This document shows, in pieces, positions 23,585 through 33,959 of a stretch of 64,000 nt of DNA. The position numbers and the translations under genes were made by a program. A model generated the notes under the pieces. It made no database searches. It saw only the letters and a program-made list of their open reading frames with translations, and had not been told where the DNA came from. The stretch is from Ursus arctos. Its lineage: Eukaryota; Chordata; Mammalia; Carnivora; Ursidae. How positions within the stretch are numbered: position 1 is the stretch's first letter; each line of letters opens with the position of its first letter. Where the stretch lies: NCBI RefSeq assembly GCF_023065955.2, contig NC_079873.1, positions 103,888,128-103,952,127 of the forward strand. Reading direction: 5' to 3'.

Positions 23585-24130
23585 TATTTTAAAATGTTTA
23601 TTTGAATACTTATTCTATGTCAGGCCCTGTTCTAGGTGCTGGGAAGAATTGGAGGTGAAGGTAAGGTAGAGACAGAAATAAATAGGACATATTCTTTGTC
23701 TTTAAGGAACTCATTAAATGGAGAGAAAGACATATGCAAAGAATTACTGTATCATATAATCAATGCTAAAATAGAAATATATGCAAAGTGCTTTAGTAAC
23801 ATAGGGAAAAAGAAAGCCTGACTTTACAGGGGTGATGAAGGATCAGGGTATGCTTCACAGAATTTGCAACACTTGATTTTTGATATTTGACTTGGGTTTG
23901 AAGAGTGAAAATGAGAGAAGAAACCTGGAAGAGGTGAGGCAGAGGTAAAAGGAGAAGCACCATGTGCAAAGTCATGGAGTTATAAAAAGTATGAGACCTT
24001 TATTCTGTTCTTAATTGGGGATCCTTGTGGCAAAGGCTGATTAAACACAGGAGGGATGTGGACAAATTTTCATTGCAGGAAGATCACTCTGGTGACAGTG
24101 TAAGAGCCTAGGAAACCATTCTCATTTCAT
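23585..24130 (-). repeat. L2 fragment, minus strand
   Basis: ACTTATTCTATGTCAGGCCCTGTTCTAGGTGCTGGG at its left end, TGTGCAAAGTCATGGAG in the middle, and GGAAGATCACTCTGGTGACAGTG at 24077-24099: reversed L2 order. Confidence 0.75.
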
Positions 24131-24499
24131 GTCTAACCCCTTGCCAGCCTTTATGATTGCACTGCCATAGAAGAATGAGAAGAACATTAGATACACAGCT
24201 TGTACTTTCCCCCCTTTGGTTTTCCATTATAGAGATAGAAATACATTAAGTTGTTAAGAATTGTTATGTTCAGTGGATGTTGAGCCCCCCTGTCTTGGAT
24301 GATAGTAACAAATGGTAAACATCTATGTTACTCACACTTTTTTGGTATTTAGGGCACTGTGAGGGAATACAGTAGTAATGACAAGGTCTTTGCCCTTAGA
24401 GAGTGTACAACTTACCTGTAAGAGAAGAGAAGCTTCCTACATGTCTAGAGGTGCTTCCATGCTGATATATAAAAGTGGGCTGTTTAAGAATTCTGCTTT
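24131..24499. other. No gene; unassigned
   Basis: No recognisable element. 3' flank of the first receptor. Confidence 0.4.
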
Positions 24500-24915
24500 T
24501 TGTATTATTTACAATGATTTGTTAAACTTTGATGCCATTTCAATAATTTATATAATCCCTACCTCAAAAAGTACACTGCTATTCCCTTTAATTTCTCTTC
24601 CAAGAAGAAATTGATACCACTGAATTCATATGCACCTTCCTAGAATAGTCTATACATCTACAATTAAGTATAACTATTATTTCTTTCATCTATTGTTACA
24701 TAAATGGTGTCATACGATACACACCACGCACCACGCTATACCTTGCTTTTTGTACTTACAATATATCATGGAAAGCTTTCCATATTAGCATATGCAGAGC
24801 TGACTCATTCCTTTATGCTATTTTTGTTTGTTTATGGATGTACTGCATTTCATTGTGTGGATGTGATTTAATTTATTGAACCAGTTAGGTTGATTTTAAT
24901 CTTTTATTTTTATCA
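24500..24915 (-). repeat. Antisense old L1M fragment
   Basis: ATAAATGGTGTCATACGATAC, TTTATGGATGTACTGCATTTC and GAACCAGTTAGGTTGATTTT read as the complement of an old L1 3' region. The same theme recurs near 34180-34360. Confidence 0.55.
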
Positions 24916-25154
24916 ATAATCTTGAAATGAAAAACTAAAATAAATTTTAATCCCATGACATGTTTATTTCATGATTTTTATCAAGATTTTAGGTGGGAAA
25001 AAGAGACAGATTTAGATTTAGATTGCATTACATTACTTTTCTACCTCTCACTTCACATCTAACTCATGTTTTCCTAAGAAAAGTCATCTGCAGTAATGTC
25101 TTCTATGGTCCAAGATAACCATTTTAGGCAGTCCAAGATTCTGGGTTCCCCTGA

Positions 25155-25400
25155 ATTAGTGAAAAGATCGTGGATTTGGTGCCACCAGACCTTGGGTTCA
25201 AATTCATATTCTGGTATCATTGTTTGACTGGATGGTTTTGACCAAGTGAATTAATCTCTGGGATTCAGCTGCGATATCTGTAAAATGGGGATAATAACAG
25301 TAGCCACCTCAGAGTGTTGCTGTGGAAATTTAGCACAATAATCCTTGCAAAGAACTTAGCACAGTGCCTGGTACCTACAAAATGTTCAACAAATGAAAGT
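25155..25400 (+). repeat. MIR in the 3' flank of the first receptor
   Basis: ACCTTGGGTTCAAATTCATATTC, ATATCTGTAAAATGGGGATAATAAC, CTTAGCACAGTGCCTGGTAC and AAATGTTCAACAAATG. It lies about 180 bp beyond the receptor stop codon and could be within its 3' UTR. Confidence 0.9.
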
Positions 25401-25575
25401 GTAACATACTTCCTGTTCATTAATGTGGGGAAATTTGATGGAACAAAGGAAAACCCAACAATTTCACAGTAACTATTCTTGACACTGTAGAAAAATTTCC
25501 ACTTTGTCAGGGTTTTCAGAAAGTGCCAAGAACCACTAGAAAAATCAAGCTTTCTTTCGGTGAGGTATACATTCC

Positions 25576-26505
25576 TCATTGTACCAATTTTCTCAGAGCT
25601 ACCTTTACATCCTTGTTCCTTAGGGTGTAAATAATAGGGTTGAGGGCAGGGGTAAGCACTGTATACAGAAGGGAAAGTGACTTCAATAAGTCTTCATGCT
25701 GAGGCTCTGAAGGGAAGCCATAGACAATGCCCAGCATCCCATAATATAAACTGACCACTGTTAGATGGGAGGAACAGGTGGAGAAGGCCCTCTGCTTCCC
25801 TGTGGTAGAAGGAATCCTCAGAATGGTGGAGATGATGTAAGTGTAAGATGTTAGAGTTAACATGAAGGGGCCGGCGGCAAATAAAAAGGTACATATAAAA
25901 GAGGTAATCTCAGCTACGTGAGTATCAGTGCAAGCCAGTTTCATGATGGGCTTCAAATCACAGAAGAAGTGGTCAATCTCATTGGCAGCACAGAACGTTA
26001 ACCGAAAAATGAGGACCATGAGAAGGATGGGTGCCAGAAATCCAGCTACCCAAGAGGCACCAGCTAGCTGTAAGCAACCCCAGTAGTCTATTATGCTGGA
26101 GTAATACAATGGGTTACAGATGGCTATATAGCGATCATAAGACATTACAGCCAGGAAGAAGCATTCAGTGGCCACCAGAGCAGCAAAAAAATAAAACTGG
26201 CAAGCACAGCTTGGGAAGGAAATAGGCACATGAGCTGATAACAATGTCCTCAGCATCATGGGCTCAATGGTAGTGGTGTAGCCAATCTCTAGGAAGGAGA
26301 AGTGGCCAAGAAAGAAATACATGGGGGTGTGAAGGGAGTGATCAGCTGACACCACAATTAGGATTACAATGTTCCCCATGAGAGTCATCACATAGATGAC
26401 CAGAAATACCCCAAAAAGAAGAAACTGAAGGCCATGGAGATCCCCAAAACCCAAAAGGATAAATTCTGTAATTTGAGTCATATTTTCTTCTTCAGGGTTA
26501 GCCAT
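25576..26505 (-). CDS. Olfactory receptor, class II, intact (309 aa)
   Basis: Seven-transmembrane odorant receptor, expected in the cilia of olfactory neurons and coupled to Golf and adenylyl cyclase. Visible hallmarks: N-glycosylation sequon NMT (8-10), GN in TM1 (44-45), LHTPMY (58-63), TM3 cysteine C100, MSYDRYIAIC (121-130, the DRY motif), loop-2 cysteines C172, C182 and C192, SY at the end of TM5 (220-221), FSTCSSHL at TM6 (241-248) and PALNPIIY in TM7 (286-293), then LRNKDVKVAL. Length is normal and there is no frameshift or internal stop. The ATG has G at -3 and G at +4, and a splice acceptor ends ten bases upstream of it. Sequence style (LLGF near the N-terminus, SFLEIGYTTT in TM2, ATECFFLAVMSYDRY) suggests the family 6/11 side of class II, but I cannot fix the subfamily, so no symbol is given. 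Oddities: PAL where PML is usual, and a very short C-terminal tail. A MIR lies in the 3' flank about 180 bp past the stop. Confidence 0.96.
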   Translation of the reverse strand: MANPEEENMTQITEFILLGFGDLHGLQFLLFGVFLVIYVMTLMGNIVILIVVSADHSLHTPMYFFLGHFSFLEIGYTTTIEPMMLRTLLSAHVPISFPSCACQFYFFAALVATECFFLAVMSYDRYIAICNPLYYSSIIDYWGCLQLAGASWVAGFLAPILLMVLIFRLTFCAANEIDHFFCDLKPIMKLACTDTHVAEITSFICTFLFAAGPFMLTLTSYTYIISTILRIPSTTGKQRAFSTCSSHLTVVSLYYGMLGIVYGFPSEPQHEDLLKSLSLLYTVLTPALNPIIYTLRNKDVKVALRKLVQ

Positions 26506-26514
26506 GACTTAGAT

Positions 26515-26534
26515 CTAAAAACAAAAACAAAAAG
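26515..26534 (-). promoter_or_regulatory. Probable 3' splice acceptor of the coding exon, first receptor
   Basis: On the minus strand an almost uninterrupted T-rich run (TTTTTGTTTTTGTTTTTAG) ends in AG at 26516-26515. The exon would start at 26514 and leave a 9-base leader before the ATG. Olfactory receptors usually have non-coding 5' exons spliced directly to the coding exon, which fits. No upstream exon could be identified. Confidence 0.65.
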
Positions 26535-27079
26535 AATGACCATTGGTCAAATACTATTTTTAGACAAAGTATCAAACTGCTTAGAGGCATCATACATATC
26601 AATCATAATTGGCTTCTTTCTGGAAGTTCAAGATTCTTAATCTTAATTAATAAATTTGACCACAGTCCCCCCAGGAGCCATTTGGAAAATTCATCCATTA
26701 CTTCAATTACCCCATTATATATAGAATGTATAGGCCCTTGAAACTGTGACTGTGACATAAATATGCACATATTTCCTGATATTTATTTTAAAAAAACAGG
26801 GAAAATGTTCTATCCTTGGAGATCTTATTCTGCTTGTTTCTAAAGCTGCTAGTGTTGTTTTCATCAGCAGTGAGTATTCTAAATCACTTATGTATAAATT
26901 GTATAAGGTCTATGATCAAATCTGTTTCTTGTTTTAGAAATTCCATACCAATTAAATCACATGAATTGAAATGCATTATGTTGAAGGATGTCTAATCCTT
27001 AAAACTTATTTGATAACAAGTTCTCTAAATGTTAGTAGAAGAGGAATAGTGGAGTGAAAGTGAACTACTGATGGTAAGA
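26535..27079. other. Non-repetitive 5' flank of the first receptor
   Basis: No repeat recognised. This is the intron or promoter-side flank of the receptor. A transcription start or upstream exon cannot be fixed from sequence alone. Confidence 0.4.
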
Positions 27080-27239
27080 TGATGGTTATAGTAAAAAGAG
27101 TCATACCTGAATTCAAATTCCAGCTCTGCTACTTAATGGCCGTGTACCTTTGAATAAGTCACATCACTTATCTCACAGTCAGTTTCCTCATCTGTAGAAT
27201 AGCATATTGATTCTGTTTTACATGTTTTTCACAATCACT
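27080..27239 (+). repeat. MIR, plus strand
   Basis: CTGAATTCAAATTCCAGCTCTGCTAC, TCAGTTTCCTCATCTGTAGAATAGC. Confidence 0.8.
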
Positions 27240-28990
27240 GGTCCATATTAGATATTCAACAATATTAAATGCCTACTATGTGCAAAACTCTTTGAAAGAT
27301 GCTTAGAGTAAAATAAGGAAAAAGTCAAGAATTTTTTAGCAAGTCAGGAATACTCTCTAAGTCTCATGGACTTAAAATTTTAGTGGGAAAGAAAGACTAA
27401 AACCAAGGAAAGAGACTCATAAAATAATTTTAAGTTGTCTACAATGAATGTAAAAAACAAGGACCCAAAATAGGAAATATGTTATATGTATGTGTGTTTG
27501 GGAGAGGGTTATTTTGGTTGCTGTGGTCAATAAAAGCATGAAAAATCGAGACTTAAAAAAATGAGAAGGAGATAGTCATGTAAGAGTTGAGAGTGGGGGT
27601 AGTAGAGTATTCTAGGCAGAGGGAACAGGACTTGAGGGAATTATTTAATGTGTTAGAAAAACTGAAGTAAACTGAAAAAAAACCCCTAACATATGGTAGA
27701 GGGGGAGTTGGAGAGAGAGAAAATAAACAGAAAGGCAAAGAGACAGAGAAATGAAGAAGAGGGATGTAGGAAAAATTGGAAAGGCCCAGATCATTTAGGT
27801 CCTTGTAGGCCATGCTGTGGCACAAAAATTTTAAATACTGCAGGCGGGCCCCTGGCTGGCTCAGTTGGAAGAGCATGCAACTCTTGATCAGAGGGTTGTG
27901 AGTTTGAGCCCCACATTGGGTGTGGTGATTACTTAAAAATAAATAAATAAAAATAAACTCAAATACTATAGGAATTCATTGGAGGGTGTTAAGCAGCATT
28001 GTAATCAAATTTAGAGCTTAAAATCACTTTTGGTTCTGTTTAATAAATGAGTTAAAAGGAAAATTTAAGGAATGAGAATGAGACAGTTAAGAGACAATTT
28101 CAGTGGCATGATAGTAATCCTGGATAAAGTGGTTGCACAAAAAATGGACAGAAGACAGGTTCAAGATACATTTTGGAAGTAGAAATACTAGGACTTACTA
28201 ATAAATTCAATGTGAGGAGTGCTAAAAGGTGAAATATCAAAGATAACCACCGAGTTTCTGGTTTGAGTAACTGGTTTCATTTACTTAGATGGTGATAATG
28301 TGGGGGAAAAGTTTAGGGTAAACACAAGATCAATTTGGAGATAATAAGTTTGAGATGTTTGAGAATTCTGAGTGGAGAGGACAAGCTGACAGTTGGATTT
28401 GAGAGTCAAGGGCTAGGATGGAATATAAATTCAGGAATTATCAGAATATAGATAATATTCAAATCCATGATAATGGGCAAGCTGACCTACAGAGAAATTA
28501 TGGATATACAAAAATGCCTTACACTGATATTTAAGACCTTATTTTTTCTCTTAGACCTGATATAGGACAAGAGAAGTAGATGGAAAAAGAGGAGTCGATA
28601 AGGTAGAATGAAAACCAAGAGGAAATAGAATAGTAGAAGCCATGTTTCAAGAGAATCGAGTGTGACAAAAACAGTTGTGAGATTAAGAGAAGACAGGGAA
28701 TAGTCTCTTGTATTTGGTTACACGACTAACAGAGTCAGTGGAGGGGTGGAGACTGAAGGAGAGCAGAGAAATTGAGTGGTAACTATAGAGAAATGAGCAT
28801 TGACCCTATCTTTTGTATGCTAATGAAAATGATCCAGCATAGAGTGGATATTGATGATGAGCAAGTAAATAAGGAACAAATTTTGGGAGTGAAATCTTTT
28901 AGAAAGTGGGAGGGTATGGGATACAGTGCACAAGAGGAGGGGTTAATCTTTGGTAAAGACAGGAACACTTCATTATTTTAACAAGAAGGC
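27240..28990 (-). repeat. Long decayed L2, minus strand, including RT region
   Basis: Reversed L2 from the 3' end (CCTACTATGTGCAAAAC) through CTAGGCAGAGGGAACAGG, GGCCCAGATCATTTAGGTCCTTGTAGGCC, TTTGAGATGTTTGAGAATTC and AATTATCAGAATATAGATAATATTC to GATGATGAGC. The last-but-one string complements the L2 text that encodes the catalytic ADD box. The frame is decayed. A SINE sits at 27845-27960. Confidence 0.75.
27845..27960 (+). mobile_element. Short CAN-SINE with target duplication
   Basis: Head CCTGGCTGGCTCAGTTGGAAGAGC and GGGTTGTGAGTTTGAGCCCC, then straight to an AAATAAATAAATA tail with no CT-rich part. AAATACTGCAGG (27833-27844) / AAATACTATAGG (27961-27972) flanks it. Confidence 0.9.
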
Positions 28991-29439
28991 TAGATAAAAT
29001 GGACGGCTTCATAGTTAAGTTGGTACATTTAATTGTAGGAAGATGCAGCAGTTTGTTCCTAGTGGTTTCTGTTTTCTCAAAGAAGTAGGATGTAAAAGTG
29101 AGGGGAGAGAAGGACATATGGGAAGTTTGAGGGAGGAAAAACTGTAAAATAGTCATATCTGGAAATAAAAAGGCTATCTTACTAGAACAAATACTATGAT
29201 TGTCAGGCAGTATTGACTGACAATTTGATCTTTGAGATCATAAATTTAAGAAGGTGAAACCAAACTGCTTTCTTGAATGATATTCTCTGGCAATGTTTAG
29301 CTTCCAGGGTGGAGTAGGCAAATAGTTGGTTTCAATCAGGTTTGGAATTTGGCCAAATGAAAACAATGGAAGAAAAGAAGGGCAAGAGAGTTGGGGGGTA
29401 TTTGAAAATAACAGTTCTAAGGAAGAACCATATGATAAG
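28991..29439. other. No gene; unassigned
   Basis: May continue the decayed L2. No coding sequence. Confidence 0.35.
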
Positions 29440-29650
29440 TGTTAAGTCTCTCCCACTTCCTTCCATGGATTATTAAAGACAGAAAGGACTTTCAAAATAT
29501 CATCTGACCAACACTTTAATTTTGTAACTGAAAAAGAAGATCCAGGCAGGTAAAGTGCCTTTTTTAGCATCTCAGATCTAGTCAGTAACAGAGTAGGAAT
29601 GGATACCCAGGTCTCATTTTTCAGTTCTGCTCCTTCCATTATAGCACGCT
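29440..29650 (-). repeat. MIR-like, minus strand
   Basis: TGTAACTGAAAAAGAAGATCC, AGATCTAGTCAGTAACAGAG and ACCCAGGTCTCATTTTTCAG in reversed order. Confidence 0.55.
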
Positions 29651-29779
29651 TTTATACTTTTTGCTCTCTTTTAATCTCCCTTTAGTGCCCCGCCCTTAAT
29701 GTGTAATACGTAAGTACCTGAAGAAAGACTTACCTTCAATTTAGTAATTTACATGTCGGGAGCTTAATATCTTTCAAAG

Positions 29780-29930
29780 AACTTTTAGATCCATCATCAT
29801 TTTTAATCTTCCCAACTATCTTATTAGGTATTTGGGAGTAGGTCTTTAATTTGTCTCAATTGATTTTTCAGATGAAAAAACTGAGAATAATGATTACTTC
29901 ACTACTACATTGTACTTGTATTTCAATTAT
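29780..29930 (-). repeat. MIR fragment, minus strand
   Basis: TTTTTAATCTTCCCAACTATC, then TTTTTCAGATGAAAAAACTGAG. Confidence 0.6.
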
Positions 29931-30049
29931 AACTCTTTCTCCTGGAGATAAAAAGTTAATCTTATGTATGTTGGTGTAAATGTAAATTTACAAGATCCTA
30001 ATTATATTATGAGCCAGGAGTTTTTGTCAGGTAACTGGATAATAGGAGC

Positions 30050-30950
30050 CATATGGAGATTGCCATCATTCAAGCTGAACAACAAATTAAGAAATTGAAG
30101 CAGATTTCCATGATGGAGATGTAACAAATTCTGCTTTAGAAAAAAGGGCTTTAGAGGTCAGGATTAAGGAAATTATTTCAGAGCTATGGTGGGTGCCCAG
30201 CAAAAGTAGTACCTTTTTAGGATAAGAGAGGGAAGACATTCCAGGAAGAGGGAATAATGTGAGTAAAGAACCAGTAACCTGAGGACCGTGTTGACCATTG
30301 ATTTCAGAAACATTGCTTGAGCAAAATGAGTAGGAGGCTGAGGACAGAAAAGGGAGGAGCACATGTATTTTTGGAGAAAGAAAGACCAGAAAAAAGATTT
30401 TTTAAATGGGTCACAGAAGTGGGAGAAACCAAGAGGGTGATACCACGGAGTCCAAGGGAGGAAAGGCACCATCACAATTGTTAGTAAGGAAGGGTCCCTG
30501 AATATTGGCACACTTGGGCAAGGATCCTGACTGTACTGAGGTGGGGAGGTGAACAGTAAAAACCACAAATGTGGGCTATTATTTCAAAAAGACTATTGGT
30601 GAAGTAAAGGAGAGGGAGAGAGAGTCAAAACAAAACAAAACAAAAAAACACTAGAGGTCAAAGAGGATTGACAGAAGATATTTGTTTATTCTTACTTTTG
30701 TTTTTCAGCAAAGGAAAAACTTGAACAAGATTTTAGGCAAAGAATCTAAGTCCAGAGAGAAGAAAATATGAATGACATGCAAAGAGATAAGTGATGGAGC
30801 AAAGAGGCTCTCAGAAAGTTAGAGGGGATGGCATGGGGAATACACAAGTGGAGGCATCATCTTCAAGCAAGAATGAAAGATTGCCTTTCAGAAGAGGAGA
30901 GGGAGTAAAGATAGGTGTTGATAGTGATTATCAAGATAATTACCTCATCG
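30050..30950 (-). repeat. L2-derived fragments, minus strand
   Basis: AGGGAAGACATTCCAGGAAGAGGGAATAATGTGAG resembles the reversed L2 3' half. The rest of the interval is purine-rich and decayed. Minus frames at 30087-30568 are not genes. Confidence 0.45.
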
Positions 30951-32439
30951 TTTTCCTTCCACTTGAGTTTGGAAACTTAAGCCATCCCTAGATGACTATG
31001 ATGAGCCCATGGTAGAGATGTTCTCTTTGCTTCCTCAGAGCCTGTCTCCTGATTTCATCTGTATATGTGGAGCCCAAAATACTTAGTGGAAACCAAAGTG
31101 GGTTGCTAAGACAGGTAGCTATGTGCTGCACCACTACTATGTTGTTTGACTAGGAGTAGACCCAGCAACAGCATGACAGATATGTTATTATATATCCTTT
31201 AGAAAGATTCAATAGGACCTTAAAAATCACAGCTTTCCAACCCTTCATCTCTGTGCAACTATACTTCTTCCAAAAGGAAGAACTAAGTGTTCATCACATA
31301 AAAGCACTTTCAGTTTTCAGGTAGCTGTAGCCAAAACATTTTTAGCTCCTTTGGGTTTAGGAAGAGCATAATGCTTGCCAATGTACCTATCTTTTAAGCA
31401 CTCCTAACCTTCTGCAAGCAGGGACTGGTAAGTTACAGTTCAAATAAGAAAACCAATTATTTTTAAGCTTGGCTCCTGAGGGAGTTTTGTTTTTTAATTG
31501 AAAGATCAATGTTTGATTCTCATGACATCCTGAACTTCCATTCAGTGACTGCTGACTAAATGGTGTGAAATTCGATATTGGAGTATCTGACATTGTCACA
31601 TGGGTCAGAGAGCCACAATCCATCTAAGCCAGCCTCCAGAGGCTACTGAAAGCACTAAGTGATAGCTTGGGGAGGGTAAATGTAAAAATCACTGGAACTA
31701 GTGACAGAAAATCTAGGTTCTAGACCTGGTTTTCCCACTGCATGTGCAATCTGGTGTCTCACTATCTTTACTGGATCCCAGTTTTTTCTCCTTTGAATGG
31801 GGGCAATAATCCCTGCTCTGCTGACTCCACAGGGTTGTGTGGGTCTCAGATGAGATGATTGTGTGGGAAAGGCTTTATCAACTAGAATTTACATGCTCCA
31901 TGCTAATATCATATTTGAGAAGCATGAATGATGTTGCTGATCATAGAAGTTTAGTCCTTAAGTTCAAAGATATCTGGATTCCTAAAGCTGGAAGTAAAAC
32001 CCTTACTTTTTTACATCATGAAATTTAATCTGAAAACATCTAAATCCCCTTGCCCCAAAGCCTTCAGTCAACTTTAAGTGATTCTGCTATGGTTTGGTTT
32101 TTAAAATCAAATTAAAAGTCCTCTTATACAAGCTGTTGGAGGTAGTTTCTTAAACTAGTTAACTTGTCATTTTTCCATCCTAGGTGAACAGACTGCATCT
32201 GGCCTCCTGAGCACATTTCTTTAGTGCTGGTTCTATCTTCTTTCTAGGCTATACAGAAAAGTGTTGGTTGGAGGTAGTAAAACCTCTTTGTATAGCACTT
32301 GGTGAGTCCTCTCTCCAGTTTCTTTGATGTCTATGTGAACATCCTATAGTGCTATGTAAACATCATATAAGACAGAGCACTTGCAGAGATGTGATCACTG
32401 CCTGTTACCCCAGACTACCATCATTGTCATCATTTGGTT
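30951..32439. other. No gene; largely single-copy
   Basis: About 1.5 kb with no confident repeat and no coding frame above 80 codons. One of the longer non-repetitive stretches between the two receptors. Confidence 0.45.
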
Positions 32440-33160
32440 TTGAAGTTCACAAACAATATTGGGTCCCTCTGTGTTCAACAGTACTCTAAATGCTGGTGAT
32501 ATAAAGGTGAAGGAAGGTTGGGAAGCTGAACTCATGACTTTGGAGCTCAATGACTAGTGGAAGTGACAGATGTGTAAAGAAAGTGATGGAATTGCAACAT
32601 AATGAATACAATAGGACTCTGTATAACATGTAGATGTAGCACAGGGAAAGGAGCTTGGGGATCAGTTTGCAGAAGAACTAGTAGCAGTGAAGATCTATTG
32701 GAGGGCCCGCCATCTGCATTGGGATTTTTGGTTTGCATGTTTTTTTCAAAGCACTTTTTCATCTATTATTTCATTAATCTTTATAGCTCATTGGGTTTTG
32801 AAAGATGAATAGAAGTATTTTAAGCCAATAAGGGGGTGAAGAGAGTTTCAGTCAGAGAGACTAGCATGCACCCCTTAAGGAGTGATGGCAGAGGAGGCAG
32901 AGAAATAGACAGGCACAGAGGTTCCTGTACACTGCTTAAAGAGTGTGGAATTTACCCTGAAGTCAATAAGAAACCATTAAAGAGTTTTTAAATAGGGAAG
33001 TGGCATAGTCATATTTGTATTTTAGAAAACTATATACTTTGGGTGGCTATGCAAATGATAAATTAGAGGCAAAGGAAAATACTCAAGGCAGGAAGTCCAG
33101 GGAGGAGGAGAGGAATTCAGGAGAGGATGGTGGTCATCAGAAAAGGAGAGCAATGGCTTC
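32440..33160 (-). repeat. L2 fragments, minus strand
   Basis: AACAGTACTCTAAATGCTGGTGATATAAAGG, and at 32940-33010 TTTACCCTGAAGTCAATAAGAAACCATT and GGGAAGTGGCATAGTCATATTTG, reversed L2. A short MIR-like patch lies near 32750-32830. Confidence 0.65.
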
Positions 33161-33260
33161 AGACAATAGTAACAACATTGTCATTTTCACTAAGACCATA
33201 TTCTCCCTTCATCATCATTCGAATTTATCAAAAGTAGTTTGTGGAAGAAAATAACTCCTT

Positions 33261-33473
33261 TTTTCTTTTAGAGAGAGAGAGAGAGAGCACGCATGTGCAT
33301 GCATGAGCAGAGGTGGGGGAGGGGCAGAGGGAGAGAGAGAGAGAGAGCATCTTAAGCAGGCTCCATGCCCAGCCCGGAGCTCCATGTGGGGGTCAATCTC
33401 ATGACCCTGAGATCATGACCTGACCCCAAATCAAGAGTTGGTCACTCAACCAACTGAGCTACCCAGATGCCCC
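33261..33473 (-). mobile_element. CAN-SINE, minus strand, with (GA)n expansions
   Basis: Left end TTTTAGAGAGAGAGAGAG, CTCATGACCCTGAGATCATGACC, right end AACTGAGCTACCCAGATGCCCC. GA runs at 33271-33286 and 33331-33348. The target duplication is unclear. Confidence 0.9.
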
Positions 33474-33959
33474 AGATAATAATTCTTCTGAATATTTGCA
33501 AACATGCAAATGGATCATAACCCTGAAATTCGTGTGTGACTTGCTTATTTAATGTCAACTCACATTTCCCATAGAACAACAGCAGTTCCAAATACCTGGC
33601 CGTCCCAGAGAAAGCTGTTTAAAGTACAAAGTTCTTTTAAAAACTTTGCAGTGAAATATACTTGTTCTCTAATAACATTTGTTGCATGAATAAATGAGTG
33701 AAAGAATAAATGTATGGGTATAATTTACTAACACAAGCAAGGGCCTGTGCTAGTTATGGTGGGAGGTACAAAGATGTCTCAGATATAGCTCTTGGCCTTG
33801 AGGGAAATGAAAAAAATCTTTCAGCTGGACAGCTCACCGAAGTGACACCTTTTACTTAATTGCCAGTTTGCTCATCACAAAGGCCCAGCGGGAAGTTTTA
33901 TTAAAAGAAAATCCAGTAAATGTTACGTAATCTTTAATACACAAAGAATACTAACCTAA
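33474..33959. other. No gene; unassigned
   Basis: No recognisable element. A MIR/L2 scrap is possible near 33740. Confidence 0.35.

Noticed and set aside
25694..26225. Frames overlapping the first receptor in other frames
   Set aside because: They are shadows of the receptor coding sequence.
30087..30568. Overlapping minus frames of 91 and 131 codons
   Set aside because: They lie in L2-derived, purine-rich sequence, show no domain and overlap in different frames.
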